A DNA stretch of 64,000 bases from Lates calcarifer. Lineage: Eukaryota; Chordata; Actinopteri; Centropomidae. A program made the translations under genes and the position numbers. Below the pieces are notes generated by a model. It did not search any database. It was not told the DNA's origin and saw nothing but the letters and a program-made list of their open reading frames with translations. The stretch is taken from assembly GCF_001640805.2 (NCBI RefSeq), contig NC_066844.1, positions 9,770,209 to 9,834,208 of the forward strand, read 5' to 3'. Positions 1 to 11,500 of the stretch are shown in pieces (the stretch's first letter is position 1; each line of letters opens with the position of its first letter).

Positions 1-1532
1 AGCTGCCATGAATTTCATTAATCAGAACACGGTAAAAATGGTTTTGATAATAAATAATGCATCAATGAGGACGCAAAACACGGATTTATCGACTTATCTT
101 TAACCGAAAATATGCCACCAGTTTCCATGATGCATTACAAAGCCCCTTGGAAGGATTATAATCGCAAACGCAAGCGAACAGAGTGGAGCAGGGCAGTTTT
201 TAAAGTAAGTTTCTACACTAATGCGTTACAGACTGTGTGAATGTCACATCGTATGTGCCCTTTTCAAAATTTCATCTCCAATGTTTAAGATGTAGATTAT
301 ATTTTTGTGGTATTGTGTCTGACACTCTACAGGACTCCAAACAAACTTTTTCTTCTTGGAGCTCTGGTGCTCTAAGAATTCCTTACAGCATAAAACATAG
401 GAACACCACTTAAATTGACATTCAACACAAACGCATTAATATTTTAATATTTTATTTTTCCATCTTAACTGTATCACTGATAAATAGTTTGGCTTTGGTA
501 ATAAACAGACAATTTACAGAAATAATAATGTGTCATTTTATTTTAAAGGAAAACGTATTATCAAAATCTACATCAGTGTTTTAAGTTGTACTTTAATATG
601 GAGAAAATGAAGTAATCCTTCACATTTTTGTGAGTGATCCCACATAAAAAAAACAATAATCACAAAATAACACTGGTTAAACAGACTTATAGTGAAGGGA
701 CTTAACCGTCATTTGCTCATCCTCCCGAAGACAGGGTGAAGCCAATAACCAGCTGTATGGAGGGGGTATTGTTAGGATTTTATCTTTATCTTATCCAGAC
801 CCTTATACTGTCACTGGTTCTTTTTCATTACTAAAGAACTGTTTTCATTTTTTTATTTATCTTTTTAGAAAAAGAATGAGTATGAAACACTGGGCCCGAC
901 CAGAGAGCATATTTGTGGGTTGCACTGGTGCTCCGAGCTATAAAATTTAGTTGCACTCCAAAATGTTTGCAAAATATGATTGAGTGGTTGCAGTCTGGAG
1001 ACCTGGTCTACATATGTTAGATCACTGTAACATTTGGCTTTACATCCAATGTCAGTGTACAGTACTGAAACAGAAAGTAGGGTAACCTTCACTCTGCATG
1101 GCATAAATTACAAGCATGGGGACTGAGGTGGTGAAAGTATATTCTATTTTAACATCAGCCCAAATTTGAATCATTTTTCTTACCAGCAGCTCTGGCCTTT
1201 TGTTATTTAAAGGTTAAATAAGAAATCTCTTGAAGATACCAAAATCAACAAAGAATTCATCCCTCTAGAGTGGTGATAGTATTCATATTAATGCAGGAAT
1301 ATATCTCCCACTCCAGCAGTAACACACTTTTTATGTTTCTTACGTCTTAGATGGACAACAATGGAGTTCAGTGGCCTGGATGCAGAAGCCATATCAGGCT
1401 GTGGCTACACTGTCTTCAATTTTTAAATTTTTGTCTTTTTGTGGGCTTTATTAATAATAATAGGGTGATGAACATAAAAAGGGTAATGTTGTTGTTGATG
1501 ATGATGAATGAGTATGATGTGTGTTCCTACAG
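1..1532 (+). other. upstream plekha6 intron or 5' region, no firm exon
   Basis: AT-rich sequence. The only exon-like piece is an open segment around 57-206 ending aaa/gtaagt. The exon that should code the start of the PH domain (the strand before KQWNKRWF, and the human GWLFKQ equivalent) was looked for and not found. Confidence 0.4.
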
Positions 1533-4500
1533 GCCAGCAGCGGAGTGAAGCAGTGGAACAAGAGGTGGTTCGTCCTCACTGACAGATGTCTCTTCTACTA
1601 CAAAGGTTTGTGCTTCATTCTATTCTCTAATCCATCTGCTTCAATGATTTTCAATTTATATGATTTGTATTTAGGAGCTGTGTTGTGTTTAGATAATGTG
1701 TTTCTGGCGTTAGAGTCAGTATTTTGTTGGTTCACATAACACCCTGCCTCTGTTAAAACAAAAACATACAGCATACTGATGATGTGTCTGTCATGCAAAA
1801 GTTCAAAATTGATAAATAGAGTGGAGATATCATAATTTGTGTAGGTTCTAAATAATGTTTGTGCAAAACTTTCTTTAATATTTGATGGTAGTGACTTTAA
1901 TCTCAGTGTTGATAAACAGCATTATACTAGTAAAAATAAAATCAAGGACAAAAACTAGTCAGCTATCTTGGTTACTCTCAGTAGGTTACTTTAATTCTTT
2001 GTAATGCTGCAAAATGTTTTACTGTGTTTAATCAGACTTCTGTCTGCTGAGACTGTCTGTATTTCACCTGGTGGTGTCAAACATTTGATGACTGCTTGCA
2101 TATCAGAGGTTTAAACAGGGACGGTTTTTGCTATGGGCAATGTGGGCGACCACCCAGGGCGCAATCTGTGTGAGGGCGCACGAGGGAGTGCCCTCAAAAA
2201 AACAAAACAAAACAAAAAAACGAAACTCAACCTTTTTTGGTGGTACTGGTGGGTGGGGTGGGGGTGGGGGTGGGGTGTAAGGGATAAGGAATAAGGAATA
2301 AGGAATAAGGGATAAGGGATAAGGTATGGTCTGCCTGGGGCGCAAATCTAGCCAGGACTGCCTCTGGGTTTAAACCATGATTTAACTACACAACTGCCAA
2401 AGCCTGCTAACTATTTATTTGTTCTGTTCCTTGGGTGCATTTCAGCTGTCAGTCACAGGTTAGCTATGGCACACACTGAGACTTAAGTCATCTTCCTGTG
2501 AAGTCTGAAACTTTGTAGCACTACTGTATGTCATTATTGCAGGCTAAGCTGATCATGGTAAATAGCTCCTAATTACACCGATCAGCCACAACATTAAAAG
2601 CACTTGCATAATAACTGGTCGAGGAAGATGGCCGCCCACTCTGAGTCTGGTTCTGCTTGAGGTTTCCGCCTCTTAAAAGGAAGTTTTTCCTTGCCACTGT
2701 CGCCTAGTGCTGCTCATGGTGGGATCTGTTGAGTCTCTCTCTGTAATTCTAATAATCTAAAGAGTACGGTCTAGTCTTGTTCTGGTGCATCCCACAGATG
2801 TCCAATCAGATTTGGATCTGGGGGATTTAGAGGCCAAATCAACACCTTGGGCTCTTTGTTGTGTTCCTTCAGCCATTTCTGAGCAGTTTTGTGGTGTAGT
2901 GAGAGCACTGTCCTGCTGGGGGAGTAACATCCAGATGAATATCAGGTCCCAAGGTCTTCCAGCAGAACTTTGTATTGTAAAGAGTCAAAATAAATGATTA
3001 ATATTATTCACTTTACCTGTCAGTAGTTTTAATGCTGTGGCTGATGGTGTATATTTCATTCAAATAGTGGGCTTTAAATGTACTATTGCCAGTCTACTCC
3101 TGCAATATACTGACAGCATACCATTCAGACTTGGTGTTGATGTGAGAATATTAATGAATGAAATCACTCTTTCATCTAGCTGTTTAGATCACTGGTAGTT
3201 CTGGCAGTGATTACATGTTTTTGTTTAAATAACTTTCTATTATGCTGTAATCTAAATGACCAAAGCTTAAACAATTTTGGAGACATTAATCTTTCATCCA
3301 TACTGAGATACTACTCTATAAAGCATGCAGTGTTTCTGTGTGTCTGCGTGTGAATATGTGTGAATGTGCACTCATCAGAGGCATTTCTCATATGCACATT
3401 ATCAGGTCACTGAGCTAACTTTGGGCAGCAGCCTGGTTGTGCTCTCATGACAGTAGTTCTCTTTTCAACAGTGTATGTCACCATGGTAACATTGGCTGTA
3501 CTCTCAACCTTTTACTCACCAGTGAACTTTAACAGAATCTTAAAGATGTTAATACCCTCTTCTGCCAAAATTCCATTTCCATAACCAAAGGTCAGACAAG
3601 CAACAAAAAAGTCAACACAGACAGAAAGTGATGAGAGAACAGGCAGGAGGAAGACATACTGGCATGGAGAACAACAGATGATAGTTTGACTGACATGTGA
3701 GATGAGTTTTCCAGATAACCTGAGCAAATTAGTATATTCTCTAAATATAAATCATCTGAATTATTTACTATTCGATCTGCTTCAGATTTGCCATCTGATC
3801 TGATCTGCTTCAGATTTGCCATCTGAAGCAGATGGAAGTATAACTGAATATACAGTACATTTGGATCTGGATTTTATACATGAATACAGGAATAATTTAT
3901 CAAAGCCTTGAACTTTAATTTAATTTAACAGTCAGTGTGGCAGTGATGTAAAATGTGCACAGATGTGCACAGAGCCAATCATAAGCCACAGCTACAAGCA
4001 TCTCTATGGTTCCTTGACTTATTGCTCACAAGTGCATTACATTCACCAAAGACATAAAACTGGGCACCTTATGTCATAACTGTGGATATCTGTATCTGTT
4101 AAGTACCAGTTTCATATCTTGGAATCAATCATGAGCTCTCTATTTCATAATGTGAGATACAGGAAATACAAAATTACAGAATATCCCATTATTAAAAGAT
4201 CATGTACAAAGTACATTATCCAATTAAGGCCACATAACTTCTAGTTATGAAAAAAAAAGTATCTTAAAATTACAAATCTTTAGACTGAGATTCCATGTTA
4301 TGAGTAATAAAGTTATAAAATAACTTTATTACTAAAATGTAATGACTAAAGATCTCATACATTTGTAATTATGAGATGCAGCTTTCATTATTATGGTATG
4401 TGTTTTAATACCATAATAATCTCAAAATTGTATCTCAAAATTGTTTTCCTGCAATTTTGAGATACCATATTTTTTTTTCCAATCAGTGATGCCAATATAC

Positions 4501-7500
4501 TTCCATAATTAACTCATTAGGCAGTGTATTTTGAACAAAAATCCAAAGTTGAATAAATAGGTGAGATGCAGTAAGTTTTCAAAGTCAAGCCTTTAAGTTA
4601 AATCACTCATGTTTTTTATCAAAAATGTTACTATTTAATTGTGTAAGAGTATCAGTTCCAGTTATTTTAAACAGATGTGATTCCAAATCAATGTGTTGTG
4701 TATTTCTCTGTCTGTGAATATTCAGTGGTATTCTAGTCTTACAATGACTACAGGGATCTTTTTCTTGTCCTAACTATCCAGTACTGTGGGGTTCATGTCT
4801 CAGTGATTTGTTGTCACTCCTGTTTGTCCTCTACCTCTCAGCTGTTGGCAACCTTGAAAAACCTCATGCAGGGTTCCAGCAATAAAGCCAGGATAGTCCC
4901 ACAAGATGTACACAGAAAACATGCTGTGATAAGAGTAGAACCACCAACAAAATGGCCCCATCAGGATTAAATGGTGCACTGTTTCTCTGTTGCTGATACA
5001 CAGTTCTTTGTCCATTTTGTCTTCTTTTGTAACAGAAAAAGTAACCATGTTAAGGTTTTGATCATTTCACAGACTTGTAATTGCAAACATGGCCTTTTAG
5101 TCCCCACGCTTTTCTCTTCTTTTCTGTCTTATTTTAACAATAATTCCTTCTGTTCTGGGGGCTTCTCTCTTTATTCTGAACACGTCTGTTTTGTTCCAGC
5201 CTTGCCTCCCTCTCTGCCTGGCCCAGCTGTGTTTTGGAAAAGAAGGCTTAGAGAGAGAGAATGATGAAGGGAGGAATATGTGACAGTGCAATTTACCACT
5301 GTGATTGCTATGCCAGCCAGGACCAAGGGCCAAAAAATGGGCATGAGGGGAGGAGAAAAAGTGCAGGACTTTTGTTGTCTGAGTTGTGTTTTACAGGGCT
5401 GTCTTTGACTGCTCCAAGGCACAGCCAGTGATTATATAAGTGTGTCTCTTTAGATAAAAACATATTAGTGTTTCAGTAAAAATCTGATATTTCAGATATC
5501 TTTTCACTTTGACTAGATTCAAATCTGGTTTGAAATTTCACTTGTAAAAAATGATGTTATTACCCTGAGATATTACCTTTTTAAAAAATTTTGCACCATA
5601 ATTGTTGTGCACTTGACAAATAGGACCTTGAACCTTCAAGAAAACACACATAGGCTTAAATAATTGAATGCTGAAGTCAGGAGCACACATTTACAGTTAG
5701 AGCTTTGCAAAATATTAAAAAAGACAGTGGGGTTATTTTAACATTACCCACACTAGTCAGCGATTTTAATAACATCCAGACTGTCTACATTGGTTTTCAC
5801 TCCCATCTTAGTTACAATAACAGCCACAATGACCTCTTGTTCTTTTGTGAACTGGCTGCTCCTCCTGTCATCTGAATCCTGTCCAGAGCCTCTTGCTTGG
5901 AGTGACAGTTTTTTATATGAAGAGCCGTTTGTCCTTTTACTCCTTTTACTATTTGATTTCTTTGCTAATCTGACCAACATATACACCGATCAGCCACAAC
6001 AGTAAAACCACTTGCATAATGTTGCCTAGCCCCCCTTTGTGTTGCTAAAACAGTTCTGACCCGTCAGGGCATGGAAATGGGACCTCTGAGAGTGTCCTGT
6101 GGTGTCTGGCAGCGGGATACTGGCAGTGGAATCCTTTTGGTCCTGTGGGTTGTAGGGTGGAGCTTCCAACATCTGGCTTGTTCTGGTTCATCCCACAGAA
6201 GTTCAATCAGATTTGGGTCTGGGAGATTTGGAAGCCAGGTCAGTACCCTGGGCTCTTTGTCATGTTCTGTGAACCATTTTAGAGCAGTTTTGTGGTGTGG
6301 TTGGAGCACTGTCCTGCTGGGTGAGGCCCCTGCCATTGGGGAGTGTGTTTGCCATGGGGAGGTGTGCTTAGTCTACAACAATGTTGGGTGGCATTTATCA
6401 AAGTAACATTAAAGTTATTCACTTCACCTGTTAGTGGTTTTAATGTTGTGGCAGATCGGTGTAGGTACATTTGGGAACCAGTATGACAAAAGAAAAAAAA
6501 GGCAGCAAGAACTCATAAAAGCTCATCAAGTGTCCTGTTGTAGTCTAATGTCACCTGAAGGTACTGTCGGTTTCAGCGGTGGATTAGTGTGGCATTCAGG
6601 ATCAGGGTGTCTTTGTGGGACTGTGTTAAACTAAACTGCAGCGTGTGTGTGTGTGTTCATGGTAATGAGGAAACATGTCACCCTGTGCAACAGTGTCACT
6701 CAGTAGTTTTTGGAAATAATGGAGCTGTATATACGGCTCAGAGGAATAAGGCCAATTTCAAACGTCTGAAATTTTATTAGTCTGTTGCCCTCTCTATTAA
6801 TCTCTCACATAAATAAGAGCAATATTTTTGATTAATATCAATCAGGATTCAGTGCTCAGCAAAGCACAGGAACAGCTCTTACTAAGGTAACAAATGATCT
6901 GCTGCTTGCTGTTGATTGCGGGGCTTGCTCAATTTTAATTCTGCTTGATTTGAGCATTTGACGCAGTCGACCGTGATACCTTGAATACTGTGTTGCTGTT
7001 AAGGACACTGTTCTTACCCAGTTTTGCTGCTACCTATTTGACAGATCTCTCTCTGTTGTAATGGAAATTCTCCTCATCCCCAGCCCCTCTCTCCAGTGGT
7101 GCTCCCCAGGGATCTGTTCTTGGTCCTATATTATTTTCTATTTATATGCTTTGGGTCAGATAATGCGCAGGTATAATATGAACTATGCAAATAACACACA
7201 ACTCTTATGTTCCACTGGCTGGTGACATAGATGAATTTTCTCACATTATAGCCTGTCTGTCTGATATCAAAGGCTGTCACAAAATGTACTCCAAAATGAG
7301 TCCAATTGACTTATTGACATTTTATCATTAAACCCTTAAAAATGTCCTTGCATCCAGTCAGACTTAATAGCGTGTTGTAAAAGATCTATGAATTGTTTAT
7401 ATGCTGCTGTCTTAATACTGGACGCTCAAAAAATTCCATATTTCAGTTACCTCCATTATATTTGGGTGGAAGCAGAAATCTGAAGAGACGGATGTCTCAA

Positions 7501-8583
7501 CATGGACACCATCATAAAGTGATTTTTTTCCTCCTTGCTACTTTCATTACGTAATTTAACTTCCTGTTCAGATATTCTAACACAATGCATTTGTTAATAA
7601 ATGCAAACTTCAATAATAATTGAAATGTATCTGCGAGACACGAGGGAGAGAGAGACATACATGTGTATGTTTATGCTGTCCCTTTGTGGCCGTGCGTGTG
7701 TATGTGTGTGTGTGGCTGAAGTCTCATTGGTGCAGACAAGCAGCAGGTACAGTTGGCTGGGGGCCGAGATTCCTGCAACACTGAGTCACATGGGCTGATC
7801 ATTATCTCGCGCAAACACACACACACTCGCTCGCTCTCACACACAGAGCAGGAATCACCATATTGTATGATTGCACAAGCCCTTCCCCCTCCCTCAGATC
7901 TCTCTCTCTCTCTCCCTCTCTCTCCCTGCTCCCTTGCCCTCGTTTGCTCTCTCTCTTTTTCTCTCTCTCTCACACACACACCCACACATAAATACACACA
8001 GTCAGCGGCAGAGAGTGTTGAGTGTTGGTGCAGAGCTTCGTTCGGGAAATAAAAGGTAGGAGGACGCATAAAGATACAGAGTGTATCCCTTTTCTAACTG
8101 CTGAAAATTTTATGCCCCTTCCATTATTTAGTCAGCTCCCCTTCTCCAGCACTCCTATTTATCACCACTGGATACTGGTGTGTATGTGTGTGTGTGAGAG
8201 AAAAAGCCATTACATTATTGGTTATCACAGAGACCCTTGCACCATAATGGATATCTATTCTAGGAAGCTGTCACCGTGGGAGCAGAGAGTATCCCGGGAG
8301 GAGAACTGTTCTGATTGCGCGCTCATGTTTGGACTCTAAACACTCCTCCTCTGTCTTTTATCCTGCAGGTTAAATGGACTGGCTCAGGCTTGTAATTGTT
8401 GTTTCTCTCACACAATACTTGTTATTGTGTTTCTCTGAATCTTCCAGGGATGTTTTCACACTTTAATTTTTCCTCTTCACAGATGAGAAGGAGGACTCAG
8501 TGTTAGGGAGTTTGCCACTGCTCAGTTTCCGGATCGGAGGAGTGGAGCCTTCGGATAACATCACCCGCAAGTTTGCCTTTAAG
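1533..8583 (+). CDS. plekha6: plekha6 exons coding the first half of the PH domain (1533-1605 and 8483-8583)
   Basis: Exon 1533-1605 follows ttcctacag and reads ASSGVKQWNKRWFVLTDRCL then FYYK, ending in phase 1 at a gtttgt donor. Exon 8483-8583 follows ttcttcacag-type tract (cctcttcacag), completes the split Asp codon and reads DEKEDSVLGSLPLLSFRIGG and onward to TRKFAFK before gtcagt. Together they code strands 2 to 5 of the PH fold, including the KRWF and SDNI(T/S)RK signatures of the PLEKHA4-7 group. The 6.9-kb intron between them holds the transposon and microsatellite features listed separately. Confidence 0.95.
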
Positions 8584-11500
8584 GTCAGTAACACCCTGGT
8601 GTACTGGAGAACATGACTTAGTACATATGACTTTAATTGTACAAGATGTACATTAGTGGGAAACAAATGGTCTATAGAGGAACATAAGTTGGTTCTTTGT
8701 AGTCTTGCACCTGTGAAGAAACCATCATTGTGCACAAACTGACATGTTTAGAAAGGTTCTCTGTTGCAGTGTTGAAAGGTTGTAGGTTCCCTGAGTGACA
8801 GCAGTTCCTCACAGATCCACTGCTCTAACCCTTGAAGAATCCTACTTGTGCAATGTGACTGCTTATTGCAAAAGCAGGATTTACTGATGTTTGAACTTGT
8901 TCCTTGGTTGCATCGCTGTGGCTTAGTGAAGGGTGTTGGTTTGGTTCTGGCTGATTGATAGAAGCTGACTGGCTTCATGGTTGAGTCACATGATGTTATT
9001 TATGGCTATTAAAGAGCCCCTTGGGGACCATAGTCTCTCAGTCTCATCAGAGTGGAGGGTTGATTGTTTTTTCCAGTTAGGGAGGCGACCTTGAATTAGG
9101 ACTTCCACTAGATGTTGATGTTTGATTGGGGTCTTAGTCCTGTTTCTTATTTTTGATGTTGATATTGTGCACACTAAGTTGCTGATGATGATTTGTGTCA
9201 CATTTTTGTTACTTCTCCAAAACTGTGCACAAGAATCATCCCCTTGCAATAATTTGGAAACCCAATACTCACAAGACTCCACAATGAACACGTTTTCAGG
9301 GAACTGTGTGCATGTCACATTCTCATCAGGAGTTGAGGGTCTGATCCTATAATTGCCTCTGTCTGTGGGTTTTATGTATTGGTAATAAAACATATTTTTG
9401 TGGGAAGTAATGACAATCAATGTCCAAAAATAGATAAATTGCATTGTTGCCTGACAAACAGATCAAGGCTGTGTTTCCTCAGATCCTGATGAATCACATC
9501 AGCAGCACTGTTGGGGATAAACAGAGCTCCCAGAGGCGGCAGCCGCACACAGCCACCTGTCAGCAATGTTTGTCAGAGCTGAATAAAGATGAGATGATGA
9601 GGATGTAATGTAGGTTAGCTGAGTCTGAATCTGCTGAGTAAAGCTTTATATAAGTTGGAGAGTTAGCCATGTTTCCCCTTCAGCATCAGTATGAAACACA
9701 CACACAGTGACAGCTCTCTCTCCAACTCTCTGTCTATATCTCTCTCTCTTATCTCTCCCTCTCTCTGTGCCCCTTCTCTTACTGCAATCACTGTTTGTTA
9801 TTATCAGTTTTCTTCTCTTTTCAGAACATTTAGTGCTCTCTCTTGTTCTCTTTCTTTGCTTTGCATGTCCAGTGCAAGATCTGGTGCAAAGTCCAGTGTA
9901 TATACCCAGTGTACACACACACACACGCGCGCGTATATAGGTTCCCCACACACACCTGCAGTGGAGACAGACTGAGCAAATATATTCAGTGTTGCGTTGA
10001 CAGCTTGCCAAGGGTAAGGGTGATGCTTGTTGGTTAATGTTCTGACTGGACACTCAGTACTGTTTACTGTCCTGTATCACTGCAGATTGCTAGTCACACT
10101 GCCATGAACTTGGCAGTTATGTAATAATGCTGTTAATAGTTTTAACAATGATCTATATTTGTGCACACTTTAAAAATATGTTACAAAGGCGCTTTATAAT
10201 TCAAATACAGCAGGGGTAAAAGATCAAATATATCAAATATATACAAGTGTAAAGCTATAAATATAGTGGAGAAAAATAAAAATAGAGATAAGATGTAAAA
10301 TATCATAGAAGAAAGTAAATATAAAACACTGTGACAAGTCCTTTGAATCAAAGTGAGTCTGAAAAAGTGATGTCCATAGTGATTCTTTCAAGCTGACAGT
10401 GATAGTTACAGCCTGGTTGCAGCAGAAAGTCGCATAGTGAAAATCATTTCCCATCAGCAGAATGGGTAAATGTATGTTTAAACTTTGACAGGGTCAGGCC
10501 AGCTCTTTCGCCTGCTTCTAGCCTTTACACAGTCTTTATTTCTAAGCTAGAAAGAAAGCAAATAAGTATGTTTCCGAAAGATTATTTTCCATTAGATTAT
10601 TTCAATGTGTTTACAATACAAATCAATATGTTTCATGACTTTTTTCAGAATGTTCAAACAAGACACTTTCACAGTTTCTGATCATTCTGATATTTGTTTT
10701 TACACAACATTGCTTTTGTATGGCAAACATTCCAACTTGTTTTGACACTTGGCACTATTCAGTAAATTTAGTGTGAAATTCTTGTCAACACTGAAACGTT
10801 CACCAAACAGCATGCAGCAGTGCAGAACACCTGTGTGCATTGAAATTCCTAACATATGTGCCATCACGGTATTGCAACATTTTTGTACCTATTTTCAGTT
10901 GATGTTGAACTTTACCCGCTTTCAGTTCACGGTTGTTTGCAGTATCTGTTGACTCTGACTTTGTTTGTGAGGCTGATGGCACATCAGGCTGCCAGGTTGT
11001 GGCAACCGGTTTGATATTATAAAGGAAAATTTGTGTAGTGATACAAGCATTTTAAAATAGTTTATTGTTAATATTATTGTTATTATTTTGCTTCTCTTAT
11101 ACTGAAAAACTGCAGTGGAATTATGGCAGTAGTAAGGCTTTTTCCTCTACTATTTTATTGTTTCTTTTGTCGTGTGATTGCTGTTCTGCTCTGGGGTTGT
11201 TATTTTCTTAGAGTATTGTGTTGCTGCCAGTGCTCTCTCTCTATTTGGGTCTGGGCAGGTTGACTGCATTTTGGAACAGGGTTGATTATCTTCACGATTG
11301 CTCAGATCAGGTCTGACTATCCTCAGGTCCCATTCAAGATTGGCTCTTTTTCATTTCAAATTTCATTTATGGATATGTTTATTTTACCATAATTATTTTG
11401 GAGCTCTCCTATATTCTTTTAAAAAGAACAGAGATCAAAAGTAAATTACACAAAATCTGATTCACACGACAGCTATGTTTTTGCCTGGGTCATGAGAATT

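Larger units (their letters stand above)
1606..8482 (+). other. plekha6 intron rich in repeats
   Basis: Holds two copies of a Tc1-related inverted-repeat element (2575-3051, 5982-6463), a G-rich/ATAAGG repeat (2250-2325), a short tandem duplication (3774-3824), a non-LTR reverse-transcriptase remnant (6836-7330) and a CT/CA-rich block (7810-7990) followed by a promoter-like segment. Nothing else recognised between 3830 and 5980. Confidence 0.6.

Noticed and set aside
7671..8069. 132-codon minus frame and overlapping plus frames
   Set aside because: Driven by CA/CT microsatellite sequence (Arg-Glu and Ser-Leu repeats).
9122..9444. Overlapping frames of 76 and 152 codons in the PH-domain intron
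   Set aside because: No family motif, no splice signals flanking them in a usable phase.
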